This document shows, one piece after another, positions 52,756 through 61,575 of a stretch of DNA of 64,000 nt; the stretch's first letter is position 1; every line of letters starts with the position of its first letter. The notes under the pieces are model-generated. The model did no database searches. It had not been told where the DNA came from and saw nothing but the letters and a program-made list of their open reading frames with translations. The DNA is from Ruegeria atlantica (lineage in GTDB: Bacteria; Pseudomonadota; Alphaproteobacteria; Rhodobacterales; Rhodobacteraceae), in assembly GCA_013032095.1 (NCBI GenBank), contig WQBJ01000014.1, positions 1-64,000 of the forward strand. The letters are read 5' to 3'. The position numbers and the translations under genes were made by a program.

Positions 52756-52827
52756 AACAAACGCCCAGTCTGCCAATTCCCGTTTCGGTGCAGACTGGAC
52801 GTTTTGGATTGCAAAGGCCAGAGGTGA

Positions 52828-53409
52828 TCAGGCCGCCAGTTCGGTCACGGCTTTGTGGGCGTTGCTCAGAGCCGCCTCGGCGTCCAGCGCCATTTTGTCT
52901 GCAGCTACCACCTCAACATCTGTGATGCCGATGAAGCCCAGGACGTGGCGGACGTAGTCGGTTGCAAAGTCGATCTCGGACCCGACTGCCGTGCCACCCG
53001 ATGCTATAGCCAGAACTACGCGCTTGCCGTCCAGCAGCCCTTTGGGTCCGTTCTCGGTGTACGAAAAAGTCAGGCCTGCACGGGCAACCAGATCAATCCA
53101 GGCTTTGAAGGCGGCAGGGACAGAGAAGTTATAGATCGGCAGGCCGATGACGATGGTGTCGGCGTCTTGCAATTCGCCCACCAGTGTATCTGACAGGGCC
53201 AGCTGATCGCGCTGTGCGTCGCTACGTTGATCCACAGGTGTAAAGTTGGCGTTTATCCAGCTTTCGGTCAGGAGGGGCAGGGGAGTTGCCAGATCGCGAC
53301 GAATAATACGGGCTGCGCCCAGGTGTTGAACGACACGGTCAGACAGGTCACGGGTGGTTGATCCTTCGCGGCGGGCCGAGGCGTCGATATGCAGGATGGT
53401 TTTGCTCAT
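52828..53409 (-). CDS. azoR: FMN-dependent NADH-azoreductase
   Basis: 193 residues from MSKTILHIDASARREGSTTR. Flavodoxin-like AzoR: phosphate loop DASARREGSTTR, IGLPIYNFSVPAAFKAWIDL (flavin-binding), ARAGLTFSYTENGPKGLLDG, and VVLAIASGGTAVGSEIDF with DYVRHVLGFIGIT. It reduces quinones and azo compounds with NADH. Divergent from a LysR regulator, likely its controller, over about 117 bases. The longer frame to 53682 is not supported. Confidence 0.92.
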   Translation of the reverse strand: MSKTILHIDASARREGSTTRDLSDRVVQHLGAARIIRRDLATPLPLLTESWINANFTPVDQRSDAQRDQLALSDTLVGELQDADTIVIGLPIYNFSVPAAFKAWIDLVARAGLTFSYTENGPKGLLDGKRVVLAIASGGTAVGSEIDFATDYVRHVLGFIGITDVEVVAADKMALDAEAALSNAHKAVTELAA

Positions 53410-53526
53410 TTCACTTGGTCCTTGTGATAGGGTTTTGCGTCTGCACCGAATATGGACGTTGCGTCTGCGAACAAAACTCGGATATATCAACATTGACTGT
53501 TGGAAATTGCACATAAGAAAATTGCC

Positions 53527-54405
53527 ATGGACAATTGGGATGAAGTGAGAACCGCCTATCAAGTCGCCCGTATGGGGACAGTTAGCGGTGCGGCCGAAGT
53601 GCTGGGTGTGCACCACGCCACAGTGATCCGCCATATCGACGCGATCGAGGCGCGGTTGGGTGTTAAGCTGTTCCAACGCCATGCGCGCGGATACACACCG
53701 ACCGAGGCGGGCGAAGACCTATTACGCGTTGCGCAGGCGACCGAGGACCAATTCAACCAGTTGGTTGGTCGTATGAAAGGGCGGGGGGACGATGTCGCGG
53801 GCGAGCTTGTAGTCACTTCTCTGGCTTCGTTGGCGCCGCTTGTGGTTCCCGTTCTCAGCGAATTCCAGCAGCTCCACCCCGGCGTGATCGTGCGTTATCT
53901 GACTGGAGACCGGCTGTTTCGCCTCGAATATGGCGAGGCGCATGTGGCGATCCGAGCCGGATCGGTGCCGGATCAACCGGACAACGTGGTTCAACCCTTC
54001 TGGAATCAGGAGGTTGGGCTATACGCCAGTAAGGAATATATCGCACGTCGGGGTGTCCCATCGGGCGTTGAAGATTTCGCCAATCACTCCTTCGTCGGTA
54101 ATGACGACGAAAACAACCGCGCCCCATTCTCGCAATGGCTGCGGGAGCACGCGCCAGACGAAGCGATCACTTTCAGATGCTCGAATAATTTCACAATGTA
54201 CCAGGCGGTACTGTCTGGGGCTGGGATCGGCTTCATGTCGCGCTGGGAGGCGGCGCGGAACCCTGAATTGCAGGAGGTCATGACTCATCTACCTGAATGG
54301 TCCGGTAAGCTGTGGCTGGTGACGCATGTGGACCTGCATCGTACGACCAAGGTGCAGGCCTTCCTGACCTTTCTGAAAGACCGCATGAAAGAGTGGATGG
54401 TGTGA
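53527..54405 (+). CDS. LysR family transcriptional regulator
   Basis: 292 residues from MDNWDEVRTAYQVARMGTVS. Helix-turn-helix residues about 4-62 (AAEVLGVHHATVIRHIDAIE, RLGVKLFQRHARGYTPTEAG), then a periplasmic-binding-like effector domain (GELVVTSLASLAPLVVPVLS ... SGAGIGFMSRWEAARNP). Divergent from azoR, which it likely controls. Its stop codon overlaps the GTG of the transporter gene by 4 bases, so both are co-translated. Confidence 0.92.
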   Translation: MDNWDEVRTAYQVARMGTVSGAAEVLGVHHATVIRHIDAIEARLGVKLFQRHARGYTPTEAGEDLLRVAQATEDQFNQLVGRMKGRGDDVAGELVVTSLASLAPLVVPVLSEFQQLHPGVIVRYLTGDRLFRLEYGEAHVAIRAGSVPDQPDNVVQPFWNQEVGLYASKEYIARRGVPSGVEDFANHSFVGNDDENNRAPFSQWLREHAPDEAITFRCSNNFTMYQAVLSGAGIGFMSRWEAARNPELQEVMTHLPEWSGKLWLVTHVDLHRTTKVQAFLTFLKDRMKEWMV

Positions 54406-55316
54406 CGCCGCAGGCTCAAGGCCATCTAGCCATGCTTGCCTTTTCGGCGCTTGTGGCAGGCAGTTTTTCACTGGGCTCGATGATCGCAAATGAAATCGCG
54501 CCCGAGGCGATCACGGCGGCGCGCTTTCTGATTGCTTCTGTATTGATTTGGGTCGCGGCGCTGTTGACCACTGGTTTGCCGCGCAGTGCAGCGCAAGCGC
54601 CGTGGCGTTATCTGGTGCTTGGCGGGCTGTTCGCCGCGTATTTCGTGCTGATGTTCCATGGCCTGAAAACCGCGCCTCCGGTTAGCGCGGCGGCCGTATT
54701 CACGCTGACTCCGGTGATGTCAGCCGTCGCCGGGTGGGTGTTGCTGCGACAAATCACGACGCCAAGAATGGCTCTGGCGCTTTCGGTGGGCGCATTTGGC
54801 GCTTTGTGGGTCATATTTCGCGCGGATTGGCAGGCTTTCAAAGCTTTTGAGATCGACCGCGGCGAAGTCATCTATTTCTTTGGCTGCGTTGCGCACGCGG
54901 TCTATACGCCGATGGTGCGCAAGCTAAACCGAGGTGAGCCAGCGGTGGTATTTTCCTTTGGCACACTGGTCGCAGGCTGCCTGTTGTTGACACTTTACGG
55001 CTGGTCCGAAATTCGCTCGACAGATTGGGTCAACCTGCCGCTGATCGTTTGGGTTGGGCTTTTATATGTTTCGATCTTTGCAACGGCGGCGAGTTTCGTT
55101 CTCGTGCAGTTTTCAACGCTGCGACTGCCTTCGGCCAAGGTCATGGCGTACACCTACCTGATCCCCAGTTGGGTGATCTTATGGGAGATTGCGCTGGGCC
55201 AGCAGCCACCCGCGTTGTTGGTGCTTGTCGGAGCAATTCTGACTGTCGTTGCACTTGTTCTATTGTTGAAAGTCGAAGATCAGCCACGCACCGCGACAAA
55301 TCCCGTACCTAAATGA
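54402..55316 (+). CDS. DMT/EamA family transporter
   Basis: 304 residues from the GTG at 54402 overlapping the LysR stop; ATG at 54432 is the alternative. Ten membrane segments in two EamA repeats: ANEIAPEAITAARFLIASVL, LKTAPPVSAAAVFTLTPVMS, and ASFVLVQFSTLRLPSAKVMA with LIPSWVILWEIALGQQPPAL. It probably exports amino acids, nucleosides or small drugs. Coupled to the LysR gene, so both may answer the same signal as azoR. Confidence 0.87.
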   Translation: MTPQAQGHLAMLAFSALVAGSFSLGSMIANEIAPEAITAARFLIASVLIWVAALLTTGLPRSAAQAPWRYLVLGGLFAAYFVLMFHGLKTAPPVSAAAVFTLTPVMSAVAGWVLLRQITTPRMALALSVGAFGALWVIFRADWQAFKAFEIDRGEVIYFFGCVAHAVYTPMVRKLNRGEPAVVFSFGTLVAGCLLLTLYGWSEIRSTDWVNLPLIVWVGLLYVSIFATAASFVLVQFSTLRLPSAKVMAYTYLIPSWVILWEIALGQQPPALLVLVGAILTVVALVLLLKVEDQPRTATNPVPK

Positions 55317-55376
55317 AGCTTGCTTTCCGGTCGGATTGTGCCAGCGTTGGCAGAGAAAACGCATAGGCAACGGACC

Positions 55377-55658
55377 ATGAAACCAGTATTTTTTATGATC
55401 GCAGCGGCGGGTTTGTACGCCTGCACCCAAAATGTGCCCGACACCTCGGTGTCAGAAGCCGACCTGCAGGGTAGTTGTGAGGCGCTTGTTTCGGCCGAGA
55501 CTGGGGTAGATCCCGATGGTGTAACAGTCGTTTCAACCCAGGCCGAACCAACAGGGTCGGTGACGACCTTGACAGTGGTCGGGGCACAAGCGCCCTGGCT
55601 GTGCCGAGCGGATCCGTTCGGTGTTATCACCGGCGTCGAGTATAGCCAGGAAGGGTAG
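55377..55658 (+). CDS. small lipoprotein
   Basis: 93 residues from MKPVFFMIAAAGLYACTQNV, a lipoprotein signal with Cys16. The mature part is acidic, with SEADLQGSCEALVSAETGVD and VVGAQAPWLCRADPFGVITG; two cysteines may form a disulfide. This resembles small periplasmic lipoproteins of unknown function common in Roseobacters. The gene starts 60 bases after the transporter. Frames opening upstream (55320) are not preferred. Confidence 0.65.
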   Translation: MKPVFFMIAAAGLYACTQNVPDTSVSEADLQGSCEALVSAETGVDPDGVTVVSTQAEPTGSVTTLTVVGAQAPWLCRADPFGVITGVEYSQEG

Positions 55659-55748
55659 TTGCCTTTTCCTGTATTAGCCGAGCGTTGAGGCAGATCAAAT
55701 CTCAAACATGCGAATATCTCTATTCTTGGGGTTGAGGAGGAATTCGCC

Positions 55749-56162
55749 ATGTATACCCACATCATGTTCCCAGTTGACCTGCACCTGCCGCCCGAAGTGC
55801 GCAAGGCCGCAGACGTCGCGGCTGAGGTTGCCAAGTGGCAAGGAGCAAAGATTACGGTTGTCAGTGTAACCGGCACCCAGCCCGGTGACCCCGTTCAGAC
55901 CGATGCAACAATCAACGAAGAGCTGCGCGTATTTGCTGAGCAACTAGCCAAGAATAGCGGGACCGATGTTGAGTTTCGCAATATCCACTCGGTCGATGTC
56001 GCGGCTGAGGTTGATAGCGATCTAAAGGGCGCCGCCGAAGAAATCGGCGCTGACTTGATAATTGTCGGCACCCACACTCCGCGGATAACCGACTATATCT
56101 TTTCAAGCCATGCGGGCTATTTGGCCAATCACGCCAACGTTTCCGTTTTCGTGGTGCGTTAA
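55749..56162 (+). CDS. universal stress protein (UspA family)
   Basis: 137 residues, GAGGAGGAA upstream. Usp start YTHIMFPVDLHLPPEVRKAA and end LIIVGTHTPRITDYIFSSHA with GYLANHANVSVFVVR. The ATP-binding GxxG-x9-G(S/T) motif is degraded (GTHTPRI), so it may belong to the non-ATP-binding Usp group. It is unlike the Usp at 20932. Stands alone, convergent with the ArsR gene. Confidence 0.9.
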   Translation: MYTHIMFPVDLHLPPEVRKAADVAAEVAKWQGAKITVVSVTGTQPGDPVQTDATINEELRVFAEQLAKNSGTDVEFRNIHSVDVAAEVDSDLKGAAEEIGADLIIVGTHTPRITDYIFSSHAGYLANHANVSVFVVR

Positions 56163-56168
56163 TTTGGG

Positions 56169-56504
56169 TTAGGAGTCGTCGGACGCAGGCAGTTCGATTT
56201 CCAGGAACCGTTCGAACGCGTCCAGATTGACTGGTTCGAACTGTCCGAAACCCTGCATCCAAACCGAGGCATCACGGAGAGCGTCGGGCTCCAGCTTGCA
56301 CCACTTCACCCGACCGCGTTTTTCCTGGCTGATCAGCCCAGCCTTGGTCAGGATGACCAGGTGTTTCGAGATCGCAGCCAGCGACATCTCGAAAGGTTCG
56401 GCCACATCGGTCACGGCCATATCGTCCTCAAGCAGCATCGCAAGGATGGCGCGGCGGGTGGGGTCGGCGAGGGCTGCGAAGACGGTATCGAGGTCGTTTG
56501 ACAT
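56169..56504 (-). CDS. ArsR family transcriptional regulator
   Basis: 111 residues. ArsR winged helix: VFAALADPTRRAILAMLLED, DVAEPFEMSLAAISKHLVIL, then TKAGLISQEKRGRVKWCKLE, and a C-terminal helix (FEPVNLDAFERFLEIELPAS). No metal-binding ELCVCDL cysteine box is present, and the D-P-T-R-R start is the SRPBCC-associated (ArsR/SmtB non-metal) type. Usually such a gene is followed by an SRPBCC (AHSA1) gene, which is missing here; the next gene on this strand is far downstream. Confidence 0.9.
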   Translation of the reverse strand: MSNDLDTVFAALADPTRRAILAMLLEDDMAVTDVAEPFEMSLAAISKHLVILTKAGLISQEKRGRVKWCKLEPDALRDASVWMQGFGQFEPVNLDAFERFLEIELPASDDS

Positions 56505-56508
56505 GGCT

Positions 56509-57165
56509 TTAGTCCGAAATCACTCTGCAACGTAACAAATCCCAGTCCTTTGCCACTTTCGCAGCCTTCAGAGCGGTGGCGAGGCGATCACTCAAGATCG
56601 GGGCGAAGAATATTGCTGGATCAAACCATATGTCTGGCCCTGCTAAAACTGTCTTGGAAAACACCAAATCCCCATCGCTGACATGATCGGCATTTCTGAC
56701 CATGAACACTTCTTTCTTTCTTCCGAGCGGCCTAACACCTCTGGATAGCTCTCCCTTAAAACAAGGCTTCCCATCCCCCAACACTAGGTAAAACCAATCT
56801 CCAGCCAGTTCGGTTTTCTGATCTGGATGCAAAAGATTTACGGGCACCAACCTTGATGCACCCATATTGTGGGCCCGCAAGACATCAGCAGATGCAGATG
56901 ACACAACCAGTAGCCCACCAGCACTCAAGATATCGCGTTTCGGTCGTTTGTGACCGGCCCATCGTTTGACAGCATAGAGCTGTTTTGGCAGCGCATGATC
57001 TTCGATGGGTAAGTGGCTTTCTTGCCGCTCTATAAGAGCGTCAAATGCAATACCAATTTCATTGTCCCTCGGCGGCCTTGGGACATCCGGAAACCCTACC
57101 GGCCGATAGCCGTAAGTCGTGGAAGGATTGCGGTGCATATTGCTCAGCCAAACCACATCGCTCAT
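56509..57165 (-). CDS. Imm11/DUF1629-like protein (possible orphan immunity protein)
   Basis: 218 residues, clearly AT-richer than neighbours. No signal. The C-terminal part PDIWFDPAIFFAPILSDRLA, followed by TALKAAKVAKDWDLLRCRVI, resembles the Imm11/DUF1629 line in which an aromatic-D-P box precedes SDRL-A-AL-A-G. The N-terminal half (SNMHRNPSTTYGYRPVGFPD) is unfamiliar. Imm11 proteins counter polymorphic toxins. No toxin gene is found upstream, where 57166-57528 is non-coding, so it is an orphan if the call is right. Confidence 0.45.
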   Translation of the reverse strand: MSDVVWLSNMHRNPSTTYGYRPVGFPDVPRPPRDNEIGIAFDALIERQESHLPIEDHALPKQLYAVKRWAGHKRPKRDILSAGGLLVVSSASADVLRAHNMGASRLVPVNLLHPDQKTELAGDWFYLVLGDGKPCFKGELSRGVRPLGRKKEVFMVRNADHVSDGDLVFSKTVLAGPDIWFDPAIFFAPILSDRLATALKAAKVAKDWDLLRCRVISD

Positions 57166-57528
57166 TCTCTGCCCTCATATTCTCAGGCGCATCTTGTTTC
57201 AAAGGTGACACCCTTGAGAGCGCAGAGGCAATTTCATTTCTTCTGTCGTTTGGCCCGAGCTTGGCGGTGCTTACCAAAGCGGATTTGGCGCCAACATTCT
57301 GCGCAAGCTACTTATGGGGGCACAAAGATCAACCAAAAGGTTGAATATGCGGATTCAGGTGAATTTGCCCAACTCGTCTGTTCTGCATCGGAAGATACTC
57401 ATCTGCACTTAGATTTTTTAGTATAAGAATCAAATTCTTAACGTAAAATTTGGTGCGACTTATATGCCGTTGACTCTGTGCCCTCAGCCCCTTAGCACCC
57501 TACCCAAGACTGAGCGAGGGATTTGCCC
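57166..57528. other. intergenic stretch before the atp operon
   Basis: About 360 bases. The left side, AT-rich near 57400-57460, has short interrupted frames but no gene I can support; a minus-strand frame ending at 57059-57277 is a shadow. The promoter of the F0 operon is expected in the right half. Confidence 0.4.
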
Positions 57529-57864
57529 GTGACCGATGATGACCAAAAGCAGCGTATGGCGCAGCTGGAGGCCAAGATCGAAGCGGCGAAAAAGGCCAAA
57601 GCGCCTAAGCCCCGTGCAGATGCTGACGTGTCCGGGGGCGAGCTTGCCTGGAGGATGGTCATCGAAATGGTATCCGGTCTGGGGATCGGATTTGGCATCG
57701 GATATGGGCTGGACAGCCTGCTCGGGACAATCCCGATATTTCTGGTGCTGTTCACATTGCTGGGCCTTGTCGCGGGCGTGAAGGTTATGCTCCGCAGCGC
57801 GAAAGAGGTTCAGGAGAAACAGACGGCGGCCCAAGAGCAGGCCGAACGAGACGAGAGGGACTGA
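57529..57864 (+). CDS. atpI: F0F1 ATP synthase accessory protein AtpI
   Basis: 111 residues from the GTG at 57529 (GCGAGGGA upstream; TTG at 57523 is possible). Charged N-terminal helix rich in Lys/Ala ([20 protein letters not shown]) and two membrane helices: [40 protein letters not shown]. AtpI helps assemble the c-ring. First gene of the F0 operon, overlapping spacing of 2 bases to atpB. Confidence 0.88.
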   Translation: MTDDDQKQRMAQLEAKIEAAKKAKAPKPRADADVSGGELAWRMVIEMVSGLGIGFGIGYGLDSLLGTIPIFLVLFTLLGLVAGVKVMLRSAKEVQEKQTAAQEQAERDERD

Positions 57865-57866
57865 AC

Positions 57867-58625
57867 GTGGCAACTGAGACCACCGCAGCAGAAGGCAGCA
57901 GCCTGGTTTTCCACCCGATGGACCAGTTCATCGTTAAGCCGTTGTTCGGTGACGGTGGCATTGCATGGTACACGCCCACCAACGTGACCCTGTGGCTGTT
58001 CCTTGCAATTGCGGCGATCTTCGGTCTGCTGGTGCTCAGCACCTCGAAGCGCGCGATTGTTCCGACCCGGATGCAGTCGATTGCGGAACTGGCCTATGGC
58101 TTCATTTACAAGATGCTGGAAGACATCTGCGGTAAGGAAGGCGTCAAGTACTTCCCCTATGTCATGACCCTGTTCATGTTCATTGTCTGCGCGAACTTCC
58201 TGGGCATGATCCCCATGTCCTTCACCACCACATCGCATTTCGCCGTAACTATCCCGCTGGCTCTGGCCGTGTTCCTGACCGTGACCGTTCTGGGTTTCGT
58301 CAAGAATGGTGCTGCTTTCTTGGGTCTGTTCTGGGTCTCTAGCGCTCCTTTGGCGCTGCGCCCTGTTCTGGCGATCATCGAGTTGATCTCGTACTTCGTG
58401 CGCCCGGTCAGCCACTCCATTCGTCTTGCCGGTAACGTCATGGCTGGTCACGCTGTTATCAAAGTGTTTGCAGGCTTTGCCGCAATCGCCGCGATCTCGC
58501 CGGTGTCCGTTCTGGCGATCACCGCAATGTACGGCCTTGAGGTCCTCGTGTCCTTCATTCAGGCGTACGTATTCACCATTCTGACCTGTGTTTACCTGAA
58601 AGATGCGCTGCATCCTTCGCACTAA
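57867..58625 (+). CDS. atpB: F0F1 ATP synthase subunit a
   Basis: 252 residues from a GTG start (GAGAGGGA upstream). Membrane subunit forming the proton half-channels. The key helix is [20 protein letters not shown] with the essential Arg, and the last helices [20 protein letters not shown] and [10 protein letters not shown]. Five membrane segments of standard size. Confidence 0.96.
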   Translation: MATETTAAEGSSLVFHPMDQFIVKPLFGDGGIAWYTPTNVTLWLFLAIAAIFGLLVLSTSKRAIVPTRMQSIAELAYGFIYKMLEDICGKEGVKYFPYVMTLFMFIVCANFLGMIPMSFTTTSHFAVTIPLALAVFLTVTVLGFVKNGAAFLGLFWVSSAPLALRPVLAIIELISYFVRPVSHSIRLAGNVMAGHAVIKVFAGFAAIAAISPVSVLAITAMYGLEVLVSFIQAYVFTILTCVYLKDALHPSH

Positions 58626-58673
58626 GGTCCGATACCCCAACATCGAAACTTCCAATTCGTAAGGAGACACATC

Positions 58674-58898
58674 ATGGAAGGCGATCTCGCACACATCGGC
58701 GCAGGCCTGGCAGCAATCGGTTCCGGCGCAGCCGCAATCGGGGTGGGCAACGTTGCAGGCAACTTCCTGGCCGGCGCCCTGCGCAACCCTTCGGCGGCTG
58801 CTTCGCAGACCGCAACCCTCTTCATCGGTATCGCATTCGCAGAAGCGCTGGGCATCTTCGCATTCCTGGTCTCGCTGCTGCTGATGTTCGCCGTCTAA
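58674..58898 (+). CDS. atpE: F0F1 ATP synthase subunit c
   Basis: 74 residues, GGAGACAC upstream. Two helices around the polar loop [28 protein letters not shown] and [20 protein letters not shown], where the Glu in FAEAL is the proton-carrying carboxyl (Glu61 type). The ring partner of subunit a. Followed by a strong hairpin at 58923-58953. Confidence 0.98.
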   Translation: MEGDLAHIGAGLAAIGSGAAAIGVGNVAGNFLAGALRNPSAAASQTATLFIGIAFAEALGIFAFLVSLLLMFAV

Positions 58899-58922
58899 TC
58901 TGCGGAACCTGATCCTTACGCG

Positions 58923-58953
58923 CAGGTGGGCCCAAGCCATAGCGGCCCACCTG
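58923..58953 (+). promoter_or_regulatory. hairpin between atpE and atpX
   Basis: CAGGTGGGCC (58923-58932) pairs perfectly with GGCCCACCTG (58944-58953), an 11-base loop. No T tract follows. In other bacteria such hairpins protect the atpE mRNA so that many c subunits are made per operon transcript. Confidence 0.55.
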
Positions 58954-58984
58954 TTGTAAAGACAACGTTCCGACGGAGGACATC

Positions 58985-59536
58985 ATGGCGACTGAACCCA
59001 TTAGCGAAGAAGTAGTAGGCTCGTGCGTCGATGCCGGTGGTTCGGCCATCGGGATGCCGCAGCTCTGCTTCGATTGGTTCCCCAACCAGATTTTCTGGCT
59101 GGTCATTACGCTGGTCGTCATCTTTCTGGTCCTGTCCCGCGTGGCTCTGCCCCGTATCGCGGCAATCCTGGCTGAACGTCAGGGGACCATTACAAATGAC
59201 CTGGCTGCGGCCGAAGATCTGAAGGCCAAGGCGGTCGAGGCCGAAGAGGCCTATAACAAGGCGCTGGCCGATGCCCGTGCCGAAGCGCAGCGTATCGCTG
59301 CCGAAGCCCGTGCGGAAATCCAGGCGGACCTGGATGACGCGATTGCCAAGGCGGACGCGGAAATCGCTGCAAAGGCGGCTGAATCGGAGAAGGCAATTGC
59401 CGAAATCCGTGCCGGTGCGCTGGAAAGCATTCAAGTGGTTGCCAAGGATACGGCGGCTGAACTGGTCACTGCGCTGGGCGGCGAGGCGGATGCCAAGGCC
59501 ATCGACGGTGCCGTTGACGCGCAGATGAAAGGATAA
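58985..59536 (+). CDS. atpX: F0F1 ATP synthase subunit b' (AtpX)
   Basis: 183 residues, GGAGGAC upstream. One membrane helix near residue 38-60 ([20 protein letters not shown]) followed by a long Ala/Glu/Lys-rich coiled coil ([40 protein letters not shown]). The [24 protein letters not shown] start is typical of alphaproteobacterial b'. Forms the peripheral stalk with AtpF. Confidence 0.93.
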   Translation: MATEPISEEVVGSCVDAGGSAIGMPQLCFDWFPNQIFWLVITLVVIFLVLSRVALPRIAAILAERQGTITNDLAAAEDLKAKAVEAEEAYNKALADARAEAQRIAAEARAEIQADLDDAIAKADAEIAAKAAESEKAIAEIRAGALESIQVVAKDTAAELVTALGGEADAKAIDGAVDAQMKG

Positions 59537-59541
59537 GTGAC

Positions 59542-60102
59542 ATGCGGAACACTCTTGCCCTTATCCTAACCTTCGGCGCAGCCAGCCCAGCATTGGCAGC
59601 TAAAGGCCCGTTCTTCTCGCTGGCCAATACGGACTTTGTGGTCTTCTTGGGCTTCATCGTCTTCATCGCGGTCCTGTTCTACTTCAAAGTCCCCGGCATG
59701 ATCGGCGGCGCGCTGGACAACCGTGCCGAAGGCATCAAGGCCGAGCTGGACGAAGCTCGTGCCCTGCATGAAGAAGCGCGCACTCTGCTGGCCTCGTATG
59801 AGCGCAAGCAGCGTGAGGTGCAGACTCAGGCAGATGCTATCGTAGCAGCCGCGAAGGACGATGCTGTTCTGGCAGCTGAGCAAGCCAAAGCCGATCTGGA
59901 AAAATCCATCGCGCGCCGTCTGGCCGCTGCGCAGGATCAGATTGCATCGGCTGAAGCTTCGGCTGTGAAGGAAGTCCGTGATCAGGCCATCACCGTTGCC
60001 GTTTCGGCGGCCAATGCGGTCTTGGCCAAGCAGATGACGGCCACTCAGGCGAACAAGCTGATCGACGCGGCAATTGCCGATGTCGGAGAAAAGCTTCACT
60101 GA
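59542..60102 (+). CDS. atpF: F0F1 ATP synthase subunit b
   Basis: 186 residues. A signal-like start ([19 protein letters not shown]), one membrane helix ([20 protein letters not shown]) and a long coiled coil ([20 protein letters not shown] ... [20 protein letters not shown]). Partner of b' in the peripheral stalk, the usual alphaproteobacterial pair. Five bases after atpX, last gene of the operon; F1 genes are elsewhere. Confidence 0.95.
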   Translation: MRNTLALILTFGAASPALAAKGPFFSLANTDFVVFLGFIVFIAVLFYFKVPGMIGGALDNRAEGIKAELDEARALHEEARTLLASYERKQREVQTQADAIVAAAKDDAVLAAEQAKADLEKSIARRLAAAQDQIASAEASAVKEVRDQAITVAVSAANAVLAKQMTATQANKLIDAAIADVGEKLH

Positions 60103-60121
60103 TCGCCAGATACATGGTTTG

Positions 60122-60156
60122 AAAAACCCGAGGGCCCAAGGCACTCGGGTTTTTTG
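60122..60156 (+). terminator. rho-independent terminator of the F0 operon
   Basis: ACCCGAG (60126-60132) pairs with CTCGGGT (60144-60150), with AAAAA before and TTTTTT after; 11-base loop. About 20 bases past the atpF stop codon. Confidence 0.9.
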
Positions 60157-60165
60157 TTTGGGACG

Positions 60166-60654
60166 TCAGGCGGTTTCTGCCGAATTACGCCAACTAACAA
60201 ACCAGACGATGAGAGCGATCACCACAATTGCGATCTCAACCTTGAAGGTCCAATGGTTGAGAAAGGACAGGATCCAGTGGGAATGGGTCGCCTGCACAGT
60301 GACCAAAGGGTAAGTGGCATCCGAGAGGGGCCAAAGCCATGCAACCTGGCCCGTAATTGAATCCAGCATCATATGGACCAACCCACCGACACCAAAGAAG
60401 GTGACAACAGTGCCAGCTCGCGGCATCCAGAGTCGCAGTAATGAGCCGCACAACAAAAACCCTGCCCATATGATCGGGCGGTGGGTCAGGTACGTGTGAT
60501 GGTGGTGCCCGCGATTATCGACAACATAGAACCAGAGGATGTCCACGTCCGGAGCGACCGCGCCCACCATTGCAGCCGCAAAGGCGAGTTTGCCCATATT
60601 TGGAGCCGCCGCCCGAAAGATCAGATAAGCACCCGGCAGATGACCTATGAACAT
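60166..60654 (-). CDS. membrane-bound metal-dependent hydrolase-like protein (YdjM/DUF457)
   Basis: 162 residues, with four or five membrane segments. The start MFIGHLPGAYLIFRAAAPNM and the motif AVAPDVDILWFYVVDNRGHH followed by HHTYLTHRPIIWAG carry conserved His/Asp for a metal, as in YdjM/YbcI-like proteins. The biochemical role of the family is not known. Its ATG shares a base with the stop codon of the regulator upstream (60654). Confidence 0.8.
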   Translation of the reverse strand: MFIGHLPGAYLIFRAAAPNMGKLAFAAAMVGAVAPDVDILWFYVVDNRGHHHHTYLTHRPIIWAGFLLCGSLLRLWMPRAGTVVTFFGVGGLVHMMLDSITGQVAWLWPLSDATYPLVTVQATHSHWILSFLNHWTFKVEIAIVVIALIVWFVSWRNSAETA

Positions 60655-61424
60655 CAGACCTCGCCGGTCTCGTGCTGCAACCGCTGCTGCGCGATTTCCT
60701 CGTTGCGGGTGGCTTTCTGCTGGTCGGCCATGCAGCGTTCAACAAAGCTGAGGTGTTGTTCAACGGCCTGTCGCGCGCCTTTCGGGTCGCGGTCTTGCAA
60801 CGCGGCGTTGATGGCGCGGTGCTGGTCCAATATGGCTCCGCGCGTTGTGCGCTGTTGGAACATCATCTGGCGATTGTAGAACACACCCTGTTGCAGCAGA
60901 TCGTACATAGACCGCATCATGTGAAGCATTAATACGTTATGGCTGGCTTCAATGATTGCCATGTGGAACTGAGCGTCCAGATTGGCCTCGTCTTCCAAAG
61001 CATTTCGGGTATGGGCCGCTTCCATCTTATCAAAAATTGCCTGCACGACCTTCAGATCACTGTCCGAGCCCAGACGAGCGGCGCGCTCGGCCGCCAGTCC
61101 CTCCATGTCCCTGCGAAAGGACAGAAAGTCGAACACCGCTTCTTCGTGGCTGCTGAATAGTTGTACCAGCGCTGGGGAAAAGGCCGACCCCAGAACCTCA
61201 GCGACATAGATGCCGGATCCGGCCTTTGCGGTCAGAAGGCCCTGATCCTGAAGGTTTGATATCGCTTCGCGCAGCGAAGGGCGGGAGACGCCCAGCCTTT
61301 CGGCCAGCTCTCGTTCCGCCGGAAGCCGCTCGCCCGGTCGCAGGATGCCCCTCAGAATAAGCAGTTCGATCTGCTTCACCACAGCAATGGAGAGCTTCTC
61401 GGTCTGAATTTTTTGAAAAGGCAT
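60654..61424 (-). CDS. GntR/FadR family regulator (LldR/PdhR-like)
   Basis: 256 residues from MPFQKIQTEKLSIAVVKQIE. Winged helix (LPAERELAERLGVSRPSLRE, then LLTAKAGSGIYVAEVL), FCD domain about 90-230 with helical DFLSFRRDMEGLAAERAARL and EANLDAQFHMAIIEASHNVL, the last matching the Asp-x-His metal/ligand motif. Divergent from the aminotransferase at 61576 with two matching GTCA-N7-TGAC operators between (61442-61526). Likely represses that gene and itself. Confidence 0.9.
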   Translation of the reverse strand: MPFQKIQTEKLSIAVVKQIELLILRGILRPGERLPAERELAERLGVSRPSLREAISNLQDQGLLTAKAGSGIYVAEVLGSAFSPALVQLFSSHEEAVFDFLSFRRDMEGLAAERAARLGSDSDLKVVQAIFDKMEAAHTRNALEDEANLDAQFHMAIIEASHNVLMLHMMRSMYDLLQQGVFYNRQMMFQQRTTRGAILDQHRAINAALQDRDPKGARQAVEQHLSFVERCMADQQKATRNEEIAQQRLQHETGEV

Positions 61425-61441
61425 GCGGGTCAATCCGAAAT

Positions 61442-61460
61442 TGGTCAAATCATATGACCA
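61442..61460. promoter_or_regulatory. candidate operator 1 of the GntR/aminotransferase pair
   Basis: TGGTCA (61442-61447) and TGACCA (61455-61460), a perfect 6-base inverted repeat with a 7-base spacer, 18 bases before the regulator start codon. TGGT/ACCA arms are typical of FadR/PdhR-type operators. Confidence 0.6.
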
Positions 61461-61510
61461 CGTATTTCGGGCTTGTTCAAGAACACGGGTCTTTCATCTC
61501 TCACTTGATA

Positions 61511-61526
61511 GGTCAGAACTATTGAC
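61511..61526. promoter_or_regulatory. candidate operator 2 of the GntR/aminotransferase pair
   Basis: GGTCA (61511-61515) with TGAC (61523-61526) separated by 7 bases, the same arm and spacing as operator 1. It lies about 50 bases before the aminotransferase start, near its promoter. Confidence 0.5.
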
Positions 61527-61575
61527 ATTAATGAGGTGATGCCTAGGCTGCGGTGTATGAATGCGGAGGGGACTC

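Noticed and set aside
57059..57277. Minus-strand frame that could be a lost toxin upstream of the Imm11-like gene
   Set aside because: It overlaps the start of the Imm11-like gene in another frame and shows no toxin features.
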